DNA of 64,000 nt from Fimenecus sp045593555 (GTDB lineage Bacteria > Bacillota > Clostridia > Oscillospirales > Acutalibacteraceae), in the NCBI GenBank assembly GCA_045593555.1, contig JAZNWU010000037.1, positions 62,001 to 126,000 on the forward strand, read 5' to 3'. The notes beneath the pieces were generated by a model. That model was not told the origin of the DNA, ran no database searches, and saw only the letters and a list, made by a program, of their open reading frames with translations. Numbering within the stretch: the stretch's first letter is position 1; every line of letters starts with the position of its first letter. Shown piece after piece: positions 18,178-28,600 of this stretch. Position numbers and translations under genes: made by a program.

Positions 18178-19254
18178 ATGTCAAAAAAACTTAACGGAAC
18201 AGTAATTGTTACATATCGTTGTAATGCAAAATGTACAATGTGTAACAGATATAAGGTTCCCTCACTTCCTGAGGAAGAAATTTCAATTGAAACAATTCGC
18301 AAATTACCACAGATGTATTTCACAAATATTACGGGTGGCGAACCTTTTATCCGTGAAGATTTAAAGGATATTGTCCGTGAATTATATAAGAAAAGTGACA
18401 GAATTGTTATATCAACAAATGGTTTTTTCACTGACCGTATTGTTGATTTATGTAAGGATTTTCCGCAGGTTGGTATTCGTATTTCTATTGAAGGACTTGA
18501 AAATACAAATAATGAAATTAGAGGACTCGAGGACGGATATAATCGTGGCTATACAACACTTCAAAAACTTGTCCAGATGGGTATGAAGGATGTTGGCTTC
18601 GGAATGACTGTTCAGGATAAAAATGCTCCTGATTTAGTTCCACTGTACAATATTTCAAATGAAATGAATATGGAATTTGCAACTGCATCTCTCCATAACA
18701 GCTTCTACTTTGTAGAGTCAAATAACATTATTCACGATAGACTTATGGTTGCACAGAATTTTGAAGATTTGGTTAATGAGCTTCTTAATTCCAACAGCCC
18801 TAAAAAGTGGTTCAGAGCATATTTTAATCACGGTCTTATTAACTATATTTTCAGTCAAAAAAGACTTTTGCCTTGTGATATGAGCTTCGATACATTCTTT
18901 ATTGACCCTTACGGTGATGTAATGCCTTGTAACGGAACAAAGGAAAAAGAGGTTATGGGTAACCTTAATACTCAGGAATGGGACGAGCTTTGGAATAGTG
19001 AAAAAGCAGAAACAGTTCGTAAAAAGGTTCGTTGCTGTGACAGAAATTGTTGGATGATAGGTTCGGTTTCTCCTGCAATGCATAAGTATATCTGGGTTCC
19101 TGCTTTGTGGGTAATAAAACATAAATTCCTTTATTTTTGGAAAAAGAAAAAATACTCAATGTTTGAAAATAAAATTGTTCGTGATTTCCGTGATGGAAAA
19201 ATTTCAAAGGAAGAACTCGACGCTTGTTCAACTTGTGAGAATTGTAAAAAATAA
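18178..19254 (+). CDS. Radical SAM/SPASM-domain enzyme inside the polysaccharide locus
   Basis: The ATG at 18178 follows AAGGTGAGAGT; a longer in-frame start at 18136 overlaps the acyltransferase. The 358-residue product carries the 4Fe-4S motif CNAKCTMC (about 14-21), a GGEP motif, and a SPASM-like C-terminus with scattered Cys (CDMSFDTFF, MPCNG, CCDRNC, CSTCENC). SPASM proteins modify peptides, or act as anaerobic maturases or on small molecules. Related enzymes also occur in glycan clusters. No precursor peptide or kinase partner was found next to it, so the substrate may be a sugar, a lipid-linked intermediate or a surface protein. Confidence 0.85.
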   Translation: MSKKLNGTVIVTYRCNAKCTMCNRYKVPSLPEEEISIETIRKLPQMYFTNITGGEPFIREDLKDIVRELYKKSDRIVISTNGFFTDRIVDLCKDFPQVGIRISIEGLENTNNEIRGLEDGYNRGYTTLQKLVQMGMKDVGFGMTVQDKNAPDLVPLYNISNEMNMEFATASLHNSFYFVESNNIIHDRLMVAQNFEDLVNELLNSNSPKKWFRAYFNHGLINYIFSQKRLLPCDMSFDTFFIDPYGDVMPCNGTKEKEVMGNLNTQEWDELWNSEKAETVRKKVRCCDRNCWMIGSVSPAMHKYIWVPALWVIKHKFLYFWKKKKYSMFENKIVRDFRDGKISKEELDACSTCENCKK

Positions 19255-19287
19255 TTGTTGTACATTTGTTTTTAAGAGGATAGCAAA

Positions 19288-20289
19288 ATGCTGATACTTA
19301 CAAATTGTTTAGTAAAAAACGCTGATGAGGGTTGCGTTAATGTTGCATACAACTTAATAAAGCGTATTAAATCGGCAGTAAGTGATGTTAAAGTAGTTTC
19401 CTATGAAAGAACATCAGAATTAACAGATGTGGAAATGAAACTTAATAAATTGATGTTAAGTATTCCATTGTTTAAATTATTGAGAAAAGAAAAAGATGTT
19501 TTGTATGTACCATTCCCAACAAGAATGTTACCTGCATCTTTAAGGATTTGGGTTTTATCACTGTTTTGTAAAAATCTTAATGTGTTGATTTCGATGCACG
19601 ACGATATTGATAAGTTAAGCGGATTATTATTAAAAAGCAGTAAGGCAAGGTTGTTTGTCCTTTCTGAATCTGCATATAAGGATTTTAAATCTTTTGCAGG
19701 GGAAAGGGTTGTACATATAAAAACAGGTGTTGATATGGGAAAATTTGTTCCCGTTTCACCTGAAAAATCAAGAGAACTGAAAATCAAATATGGTTTTTCT
19801 CCTGAAAAAAAGGTTATTCTTCATGTGGGACACCTTAATGAAGGCAGAAACATTGGTGAATTATTAAATATAAACGACGATTATCAGATTTTGCTTGTTA
19901 CAAGTACTCTGACAAAGAATGAGCAGAATATTGAATTGAAAAACAGATTACAAAGTAAGTCAAATATAAAGATTTTAGATACATATATTCCTGAAATACA
20001 GGAGATTTATCAATTAGCAGATATTTATTTCTTTCCTGTACTTGAATCAGGACATTGTATAGATATTCCTTTATCCTGTCTTGAGGCAGCAGCGTGTAAT
20101 TTATCTGTTGTAACTACATCGTATGGTGCAATGAAGGAATTTAAAGGAAAAAAAGGCTTTTATCATATAGATTCATTTGAAAATATCAATGAAATAATTG
20201 AAAAGGCATTATCAGTAAATAAAGTTTCTTCACGAGAAAGTGTTATTGAGTACGATTGGAATAATGCAATTGAAGTTTTAAGTAGGTAA
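19288..20289 (+). CDS. GT4-like glycosyltransferase
   Basis: 333 residues, shorter than usual for GT4. The Rossmann halves are recognisable (SPEKKVILHVGHLNEGRNIGEL; SGHCIDIPLSCLEAAACNLSVV with a donor-site Glu). AGAGGATAGCAAA precedes the ATG. It is placed between the radical SAM gene and a GT2 gene, so it belongs to repeat-unit synthesis. Sugar unknown. Confidence 0.75.
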   Translation: MLILTNCLVKNADEGCVNVAYNLIKRIKSAVSDVKVVSYERTSELTDVEMKLNKLMLSIPLFKLLRKEKDVLYVPFPTRMLPASLRIWVLSLFCKNLNVLISMHDDIDKLSGLLLKSSKARLFVLSESAYKDFKSFAGERVVHIKTGVDMGKFVPVSPEKSRELKIKYGFSPEKKVILHVGHLNEGRNIGELLNINDDYQILLVTSTLTKNEQNIELKNRLQSKSNIKILDTYIPEIQEIYQLADIYFFPVLESGHCIDIPLSCLEAAACNLSVVTTSYGAMKEFKGKKGFYHIDSFENINEIIEKALSVNKVSSRESVIEYDWNNAIEVLSR

Positions 20290-20293
20290 TTTA

Positions 20294-21307
20294 ATGAATA
20301 ATTCTTTAGTTACTGTGGTTGTACCTGTCTATAATGTGGAAAAATATTTGGACAGATGTATTGATTCAATAGTGAATCAGACATATAAAAATTTGGAAAT
20401 AATACTTGTTGACGACGGTTCACCTGACAATTGTCCGCAGATGTGTGACGAATGGGCTGAAAAAGACAGTCGAATTTATGTTATACATAAGGAAAATGCC
20501 GGTCTTGGAATGGCACGAAACAGTGGGATTGAGCCTGCAAAAGGTGATTATATTCTTTTTGTTGATAGTGATGATTACATTGATTTAAGTACAGTAGAAA
20601 AATGTGTTGCCGAATTAAAAAAGACAAATGCTGATGTTGTTATGTTTGGTCGGTTTAATGTACTACCTGACGGCAGTATAAAAGAAAAGCCTATAATGAC
20701 AGAGCAATATATTTTCAGTGATGACAGTGTGATTAATGACATTCTTCCCGGAATGTTTACTTATGCAAGAGGAACCGGTGTCAGCTCCTGTTGTAAAATG
20801 TATAGTTTAAATATAATAAAAGAAAGTAATATTAAGTATAAATCCGAAAGAGAAATAATATCTGAAGATGCATTTTTCGTTTTAGAATTATTTAAATATG
20901 TGAAAAGAGTGGTAATAATACCTGAAAGCTTCTATTATTATTGTCAGATTTCAGGTTCCTTAACAACCTCATATAAAAAGGATAGACAAGAAAAGAATAA
21001 CAGTTTCTTGTTGAAGTCATTGAAAAAAATAAAAAATAATAATTATCCTGATTGTGTGGTGAATGCACTCAAAGTCAGGTATCATGCATATACAGTCTCA
21101 GCACTTAAACAGATTTTGAATTCAGATTTGACTGATTCTGAGAAAAAAGAAGAGGTCTATAAAATATTTAAGGATAGAACACTTAATGAAACATTATCGC
21201 CTAATGTGTTAAGTATTGAGAAAAAAACATTGAAAATATTCTACTATTTAGTTCGTTATAAAATGTATGGTTTAGCATTTTTGATGCTCAGAATCCGAGT
21301 AAAATAA
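20294..21307 (+). CDS. GT2-family glycosyltransferase
   Basis: 337 residues with an N-terminal GT-A domain: VVVPVYNVEKYLDRCIDSI, ILVDDGSPDNC, the NAGLGMARNSG acceptor loop, and the metal-binding D-x-D in FVDSDDYID. Hydrophilic C-terminus, no transmembrane segments. It is an inverting transferase of the repeat-unit pathway, starting 4 bp after the previous stop. Confidence 0.9.
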   Translation: MNNSLVTVVVPVYNVEKYLDRCIDSIVNQTYKNLEIILVDDGSPDNCPQMCDEWAEKDSRIYVIHKENAGLGMARNSGIEPAKGDYILFVDSDDYIDLSTVEKCVAELKKTNADVVMFGRFNVLPDGSIKEKPIMTEQYIFSDDSVINDILPGMFTYARGTGVSSCCKMYSLNIIKESNIKYKSEREIISEDAFFVLELFKYVKRVVIIPESFYYYCQISGSLTTSYKKDRQEKNNSFLLKSLKKIKNNNYPDCVVNALKVRYHAYTVSALKQILNSDLTDSEKKEEVYKIFKDRTLNETLSPNVLSIEKKTLKIFYYLVRYKMYGLAFLMLRIRVK

Positions 21308-21323
21308 CAGAAAGGAAGTGCCT

Positions 21324-22613
21324 ATGAGTATAGAAAATTCAAAACTCTATATCAAAAAAAGAAGCCTTTCTGAAGTTATGCTGTTTATGGTGTTTGTTAT
21401 ACCCTTGGTTTCACAATTTTTGATTGAGATGTTTAAAATACCATCGGTAATCACATATTTCATTGATGCAGCCTTGATTGTGTTTGTTGTAATTCTTATT
21501 TTGAGAAAAACTTTTATCTTCAGCAAGGAGTTAACGCCCTTTTCCTGTATGATATTGTTATTCTTGATATATACCCTGGTAGTTTATATTTTTAATTTTC
21601 AATCTCCGTTTTATTATTTTTGGGGAGTGCGAAACTACTTCAGATTTTATGTAGCATTTTTTGCCTTCGTCTTAATGATGAATAAAAATAAAGCGGATAG
21701 TTATCTGAAAATACTTGATATGTTATATTGGGTGAATGCTGTTGTAATTGCTGTTCAGATACTTTTAGGTTACAGGCAGGATTATCTTGGCGGATTGTTT
21801 GGCGTTTCAAAAGGATGTAATGCTTCTACCTTAGTTTTCATAACAATAGTTGTTGCAAAATCACTTTTGGAATTTATGAACGGAAAAGAAAAAATAACAT
21901 TATGCTTGTTAAAATCAAGTATTGCGTTGGTCATTTCAGTTTTTTCCGAGCTTAAGATGTTCTTCTTTTTATTCGTTGGTGTAGTGATTATCGCAACATT
22001 GTTAACATCATTTTCGTGGAAAAAGATATCATTTTTACTGGTAAGCGCATTTTTTGTTTTTGTAGCAAGTACAATTCTTACATTGATATTTGACGTTTTC
22101 AAAGGATTTTTTTCATTAGAAGCACTGATTGCACAGCTAACATTGGAGAATTACGCTTCTGAAAATGACATTGGACGATTTACAGCTTTTAAATCCTTAT
22201 CTGAACGATTTTTGCCGACAATTTCTGACCAGCTTTTCGGAATGGGATTGGGAAATTGCGATACTTCAGCAATTCCGATATTTAATACAGAGTTTTATGA
22301 TTCGTATGTTTCGACTCATTATTCGATTTTCTCACATTCATTTCTGTTTATTGAAACAGGTATAATCGGATTTTTGATATATTGCTCATTTTTCATTATC
22401 AGCTTAGTGAAATCAATAAAGATTTTGAAAATCAGCGACGAAGATAATAAGCTGTACAGTCAATTGGCTGTTGTATTATCAGTTGTCTGTTTCATATTGA
22501 TAGTTTATAATTCATCACTCAGAACAGATATTGCTTATCTGATATATTTTGTTTTGGCTTTGCCATTTGTCAGTTCGGATGAAAGACTTCATCTGAATAT
22601 TCAAAAAGGTTAA
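21324..22613 (+). CDS. Wzy-like polysaccharide polymerase (O-antigen ligase/polymerase type)
   Basis: The SD AAGGAAG at 21312-21318 selects ATG 21324 rather than the GTG it overlaps at 21318. The 429-residue protein has about 10-12 membrane segments and a longer loop at about 235-340 that includes DIGRFTAF and GMGLGNCD. Arg in such loops is typical of Wzy/WaaL. The locus otherwise lacks a polymerase and has a flippase at 32422, so a Wzy role fits. Wzy proteins are too divergent for certainty. Confidence 0.75.
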   Translation: MSIENSKLYIKKRSLSEVMLFMVFVIPLVSQFLIEMFKIPSVITYFIDAALIVFVVILILRKTFIFSKELTPFSCMILLFLIYTLVVYIFNFQSPFYYFWGVRNYFRFYVAFFAFVLMMNKNKADSYLKILDMLYWVNAVVIAVQILLGYRQDYLGGLFGVSKGCNASTLVFITIVVAKSLLEFMNGKEKITLCLLKSSIALVISVFSELKMFFFLFVGVVIIATLLTSFSWKKISFLLVSAFFVFVASTILTLIFDVFKGFFSLEALIAQLTLENYASENDIGRFTAFKSLSERFLPTISDQLFGMGLGNCDTSAIPIFNTEFYDSYVSTHYSIFSHSFLFIETGIIGFLIYCSFFIISLVKSIKILKISDEDNKLYSQLAVVLSVVCFILIVYNSSLRTDIAYLIYFVLALPFVSSDERLHLNIQKG

Positions 22614-22650
22614 TTTTATAATCACAGTATTAGCACGGGAGGTAATAACT

Positions 22651-25600
22651 ATGATTAAGAAAAATAGTAAAAAACTTTTGGCGTTGGTACTTGCTGTTCT
22701 TATGGCAGTTTCCTGTATTCCTATTCAGGTTCTTGCAAGTGGAACAACAAACGATACTGACATCAATCTCAAGTGGGATTTTATCGTTGAGGTAAATACA
22801 ATCCTTGTAAAATATTTTGGCAAGGTTGACCCGACTAATGAAGAGATTGAAAAAGCAGTTCTTCAGATGGACTATGAGACTTATATGTCTGCTCAGGCTG
22901 ACATTGAGGGTGCAAAAGCATCATTTATGAGTCTTAGTGAAGAAGAACAGGAAAGTGTCCTCGACTTGGAATCAGTTGAAAAATTAGGGTATATGGAAGA
23001 TACAATGATTAAATTGACTTCTCCTATGCTTCTTACAGGCGAGTCTGCAACTCTCTGTGACGGTAGTATTACAGCAGCTGTTGACTCAAACGGTACATTG
23101 ACTGAATCAAGTGGTACTGTAACTGTTACTGCTAAAGGCAGCGTTTTCTCTAAAAAGACTGCAACAATAACAATTACAAACGCTTCTTCTACAGATGGTG
23201 CTGTTACATTCAATTATTCAGTAAGCTCATATAACTCATTCTCTGTTGACGGAAACAGCAGTAGTGATTCAGGCAGCTATACAAAGCAGTTGGCTGCAGG
23301 TGAGTCAATGACTATTACCATTCAGTCAAAGAGTGGTTTGAGTGGCACAACTGTAACATTAACCCTTAATAGCTTCAGTTTTACTGTTGCAAAGGATTCA
23401 TCATCCGTAACATTTGATTATGACAGCAGTAAAGGTTCAGTATCACTTGATGGTACTGCTGTTGCTGACGGATATGTTACTGAAATTACAAAAGATGGTG
23501 CAACATTAACTGCAACTCCGAATTCAGGTGTTACTTTCCTCGGTTGGACTGACGGTGATGGTGTAATTCTTTCAAAGGACGCAACTTTTACATACACTCC
23601 TTTCACTGACGGTACAGTTAAAGCTCTTTTTGATGATGGCAGTGCTTTCTTTGGTGTTGGCTCAACATATTTATCAAACAATCTGTCATTAGCAGTAAGC
23701 TACGCACAATCAAGTGGCTCAACAGTCATTTACCTTGTGAATAACGGTACACTTCCGGCAGGTGATTACACTATTCCTGCAGGCATTACACTCCTTATTC
23801 CTTTTGACAGTGCAAATACAAATTATACAACTGAGCCGGAGTATTTAACTCCTGATACAGATAATCCTTATGTTAAACCTGTAGCCTTCCGTACATTGAC
23901 AATGGCATCAGGTGCAAACCTTATTATCAACGGTGCATTAAGCATTCCTGCAAAGCATGTTGGTATGAGTGGTGCTCAGGTTGAAAAAGGCAATGCTCCA
24001 ACAGGTAATGTAGGTTTTATCAAGATGAATACAAACAGTAATATCACTGTTAATAATGGTGGTAATCTGTATGCTTATGGTTATATCACAGGTTCAGGTA
24101 AGGTAACTGCAAACAGTGGTGCAACTGTTTACGAATACTTCCAGGTTGGTGACTTCCCGGGTGGTAGCAATACATCTAAATTAGCTGATGCAAAGCAGGT
24201 ATTCCTGTTCTCTCAGTACTATATTCAGAATATTGAAGTTCCACTCAGAATATACAGTGGTGCAAAAGAAACAGCCGTAGCAACAATGGATACAGGCTTT
24301 ATTGATAAAACAACCACATTGGAATTCATTTCTAATTCTAATGCAATGTTCGTATTATCTTCAGGTTATGTTGAAAAGAGATATGACGGAAACCTTGACC
24401 GTCTTGTTGTTGACCTTTATGGTGATGTATCAATGTCACCTATCAGTTTTGATGTAGCTACAGGTTTGACATCAATTTCTATTAATTCAGCAGACTATGC
24501 ACTTCCTATTACTCACAGCCTTACAATTAATGCGAAGAGTGGTTCTACTTTTACATTAAGTCAGGATATTGCAATGCTTCCGGGTGCGGAAATTAATATT
24601 GATGAAGGTGCAACCGGTTCTCTTGGTGCAGGTGTAAGTGCATATATTTACGATGTAGATTCATGGGGATGCTATATTTTCCATGGTAACAGCACAGATA
24701 CTTCTTATAATAATAAGAGATTTGTAGCTCCTCCGTATGCTCCCGGCAGAGTTAATGCACGAACAGAAAGCAGTCTTAAGGATGCTGCAGTTTGTGTAAA
24801 CGGTACTTTTGACGCTACTGCAGGTTTCATTTATACAACAACAAATGCAACAGGTACTTCAACATCACTTACAACTACAGGTGGTGCAAACATTTACAGT
24901 ACAGGCAGAGGTAAGATTCTCGTTACTCCAAGTGCCAATGTAACTACATATCAGTTTGATAAGTGTATTGATGATGTCGGCATCGAATATGTAAGTATCA
25001 CTGCTGAACAGGCTAAGCTTACAAATGCTGACGGTTCATTTACAAGTACAAGTACAATCAACGATTCAGGTGTTGATTGTAAAGTGTTCGTTTACGAAAA
25101 CGGTACTTGGGTACACCACGACTTCGACAGTACAGGTACTTGTACTGTATGTGGTACAAAAGCTCCTGCACTCAGTGTCAAGGATTCAATAAATGGTGCA
25201 ATTGACCATAGTGCTTTATATGCATACACAGTAGAAACTGCAAAGCCTGCCGATGTGTTTGAAGTTGTAAACGGCGGTCTTATGGAAGTTGTACCAAATG
25301 AAAAGGGCTATAACAATGCAACAGGAAGCAAGATTCTTGTTGAAAAATCTGACGGTACAATTTTCAGAACATATACAGTTATCGTTTTCGGTGATGTGAA
25401 CGGTGACGGAACTGTTGACGGTTTCGATGCTCTTGAAATTGACCTTGCAATAAATGGCTATACAACATTATCAGGTGAGTTTGCTATTGCTGCAGACGTA
25501 AATGCAGATGGTATTGTTAACAGCACTGACTATGATAAGGTTTGCTCAGTTGCAAATTTAACATCAGTTCTTGAAAACCCAATGGTGGCAAATGCTGCAA

Positions 25601-28600
25601 CAGTAAGCTTTACTGAAGCACAGGTAATGCCTGTTATGACAGCTGAAGCTTGTGCACATAACTATGAGGAAGCTGTTACTGCTCCTACATGTACTCAGAA
25701 GGGTTATTCTGTATTTACATGTAGCCTTTGTGGTAATAGTTATATAGGAAATGAAATTGAAGCAACAGGTCATACTGTTGTTAAGGAGGATGAAGTTCCT
25801 GCAACTTGTCTTGCAACAGGTATGACAACAGGTACATATTGTTCAGTATGTAATGAGGTAATTATTGCTCAGACAGAAACTCCCGCTTTAGGACATAATA
25901 TGGTTATGCAGGAAGGAAAACCTGCTACATATTCATCATCAGGTTGGGAAGCTTATGAAAGATGTTCACGCTGTGGAGCAGGTGAGTTTGTAAAACTCGA
26001 AAAGCTTGAAACTCCGCTTATTGAAGATTTTGAAACATTTGTAATGTATCTTGGTCTTCTTGAATCTCTTGCATATATGTATTCAGAGGTTGCTCCCGAA
26101 ACAGACCCTGCTGAATTAGTAATCAAATATATCAGAACAGGTGTTGACCGTTATAATTCAGGTTCTTGGGAAATTATGGCGGGTAAAGAGGATAAGGAAT
26201 TTGCAAAATATGTAGCTGAAATTGAAGATGGTCTTAATTTATCAATTCCTGACGAGCCTGAAAGCTGGCTTGCTATCTGCAGTCTTAAAAATTTAGGTAT
26301 GATTTTAATGCCAAATGGTGAATTGGAAGATATCGGCCATATGTTTGGTGTTATGGATATCACATACCACAACAAGGGTAGCCAGAATCATGCTGATGTT
26401 GCAGGTTGGGCAGGTGACATTGTTGACCTTATCAACGATACTGCTGACGGATATGCAGACGGACTTGGTGAAGCAATTCCTGTTACAGGTACTGTTGAAG
26501 AAATGACAGAAATCATCTCAACATATTACCTTGCAGACCCTGATGCTGATTGCGACGACGGTGCTTTTGACCTTTTTGATATGCGTTCAGACCTTGATGG
26601 TTTGTATTTTATGCAGACAATTGATTTCGTAAATTACAAGGTTGACATTGAAGCAATGTACGGCGACTTTGTACTTGCATTAATGGGATATTTCACAGAT
26701 ACTCTTAATGATGTTCAGCGTGCAAAGTTCTACCTTGAAAATCGTCTTGGCACAACAGGTACAAGAGAAGAAATCAGAAACAAGGTTTATCTTACATATA
26801 CAAGTAATAAGATGATTGCAACTTTGGAGGGAACAAAGGAATTCAAGGTTGATGATATTACAGATTTAAGAACAGCTTGCTGTTATGCTTTTGCCGATTA
26901 TGTTTGTAAATTGGCAGGTGACTATGTAGAAAATAATGTAAACGATGCATTTACAGTATTCAATTCTGAATATTCAACATTAGCACCTGGTATTACTCAG
27001 ACAATAAGACAGGCAACTACAGCAGACGGTAAACAGATGGTTTATCATCTTGCAACTGCTGACATTAACCGTGATGATGTTAATGTTTATGCAAACTATG
27101 GTGACAACGACCCAACAAAGGGTTGGAAGATGCAGACTGTTAAGGACCAGATGACAGCTGCTCAGAATAACAATGCTGATGTTGAAAATTTCAATGTTAT
27201 TGCAGGTGTTAATGGTAGTGGCTTTAATATGAGTACCGGTGAACCAAGCGGACTTCTTATTATGAATGGCGTGGTTTATCAGGATATAAACAGTCAGGGC
27301 TTCTTTGGTATTGATTATGACGGTAATGCAGTTATCGGTACACAAGAAGAGTACAATACAATTTATAAGGGTAAATTAAAGGAAGCTATCAGCGGTTTCA
27401 GTGGCGTTCTTATCAAGGATGGCAAAATCGTTGCATCAAAAGACAATACAACAAGAGCATCACGTACAGCAGTAGGTATCACAGCAACAGGTAAGGTTGT
27501 ATTTATGGTCCTTGATGGTCGTCAGGAGCCATATTCTTGCGGTGGTTCAATGTATGAAATCGCACAGATTTTATATGAAGCAGGTTGTGTTGAAGCTATT
27601 AACCTTGATGGTGGCGGTTCTTCAACTTATGTTGCAAAACAGGAGGGTGCTGACACATTTGACGTTGTAAATAAGCCTTCTGACGGATATGCACGTTCAG
27701 TTTCAACATCATGGTATATCGCTTCAACTGCACCTTCATCAACAGCGTTTGACCATGCAGTTATCGAAAGTGAATATGATTATGCAACAGAAAATTCAAC
27801 TGTAGTGTTTACAGCAAAGGGCGTAAGTGCAACAGGTAACGAAGCAGAACTTCCTGAGGGTGTATTCTGGGCAGTTGACAATGAAAAGAATGCTACAATT
27901 ACAAGCGATGGTGTATTAACTGCACTTAAAAACGGTGAAACAGTTGAAGTAAGACTTATGTCAGGTGAAGAAATCCTTGCTTCAAAAACATTACAGATTA
28001 TTGTTCCTACATCTGTTTACTTCTCAAGAAAGAATGCAAATGTAATCTATGGTGAAGGCTATGAACTTCCTGTGGTTGCACGTGTGGGTAATAAAAAGAT
28101 TGCCTTTAATGCTCAGGATATTGATTTTGAATTAAGTAGCAGAAATGCAGGTACAATCAACGGCTTCACATTCGTTGCTGATGAAGTATCAGGTGTTAAA
28201 AATGTTGTTGTTACAGCAAAATTAGCAGCTGACAACAGCATCGAAGCTAAGATGGACCTTGTTCTAAATAAATTAGGTGAAGCAACATTTGATTTTAATA
28301 ATGCAACAGGTGGCAACAGACTCCTTGCATGGAACAGAGATGTATCAAATGCTACAACAGAAGATAATGTGAATTATCAGATTGTAGATGTAAATAAGGA
28401 TATGGATACAACATATGCTTTTGCAATTGATATGACTCAGCTTCAGATTCCGGCACAATTACAGGATATCGTTTATATGCTTCCTGGTGCAGGTGAGGCC
28501 GATGCTTCTGCATGGAAATTCTTATTACAGCTTGCTGAACGTGTAAGCGATATGACAACAGTTACTGCAACTATTAATTTTGATAAGAACTTACAGGTGG

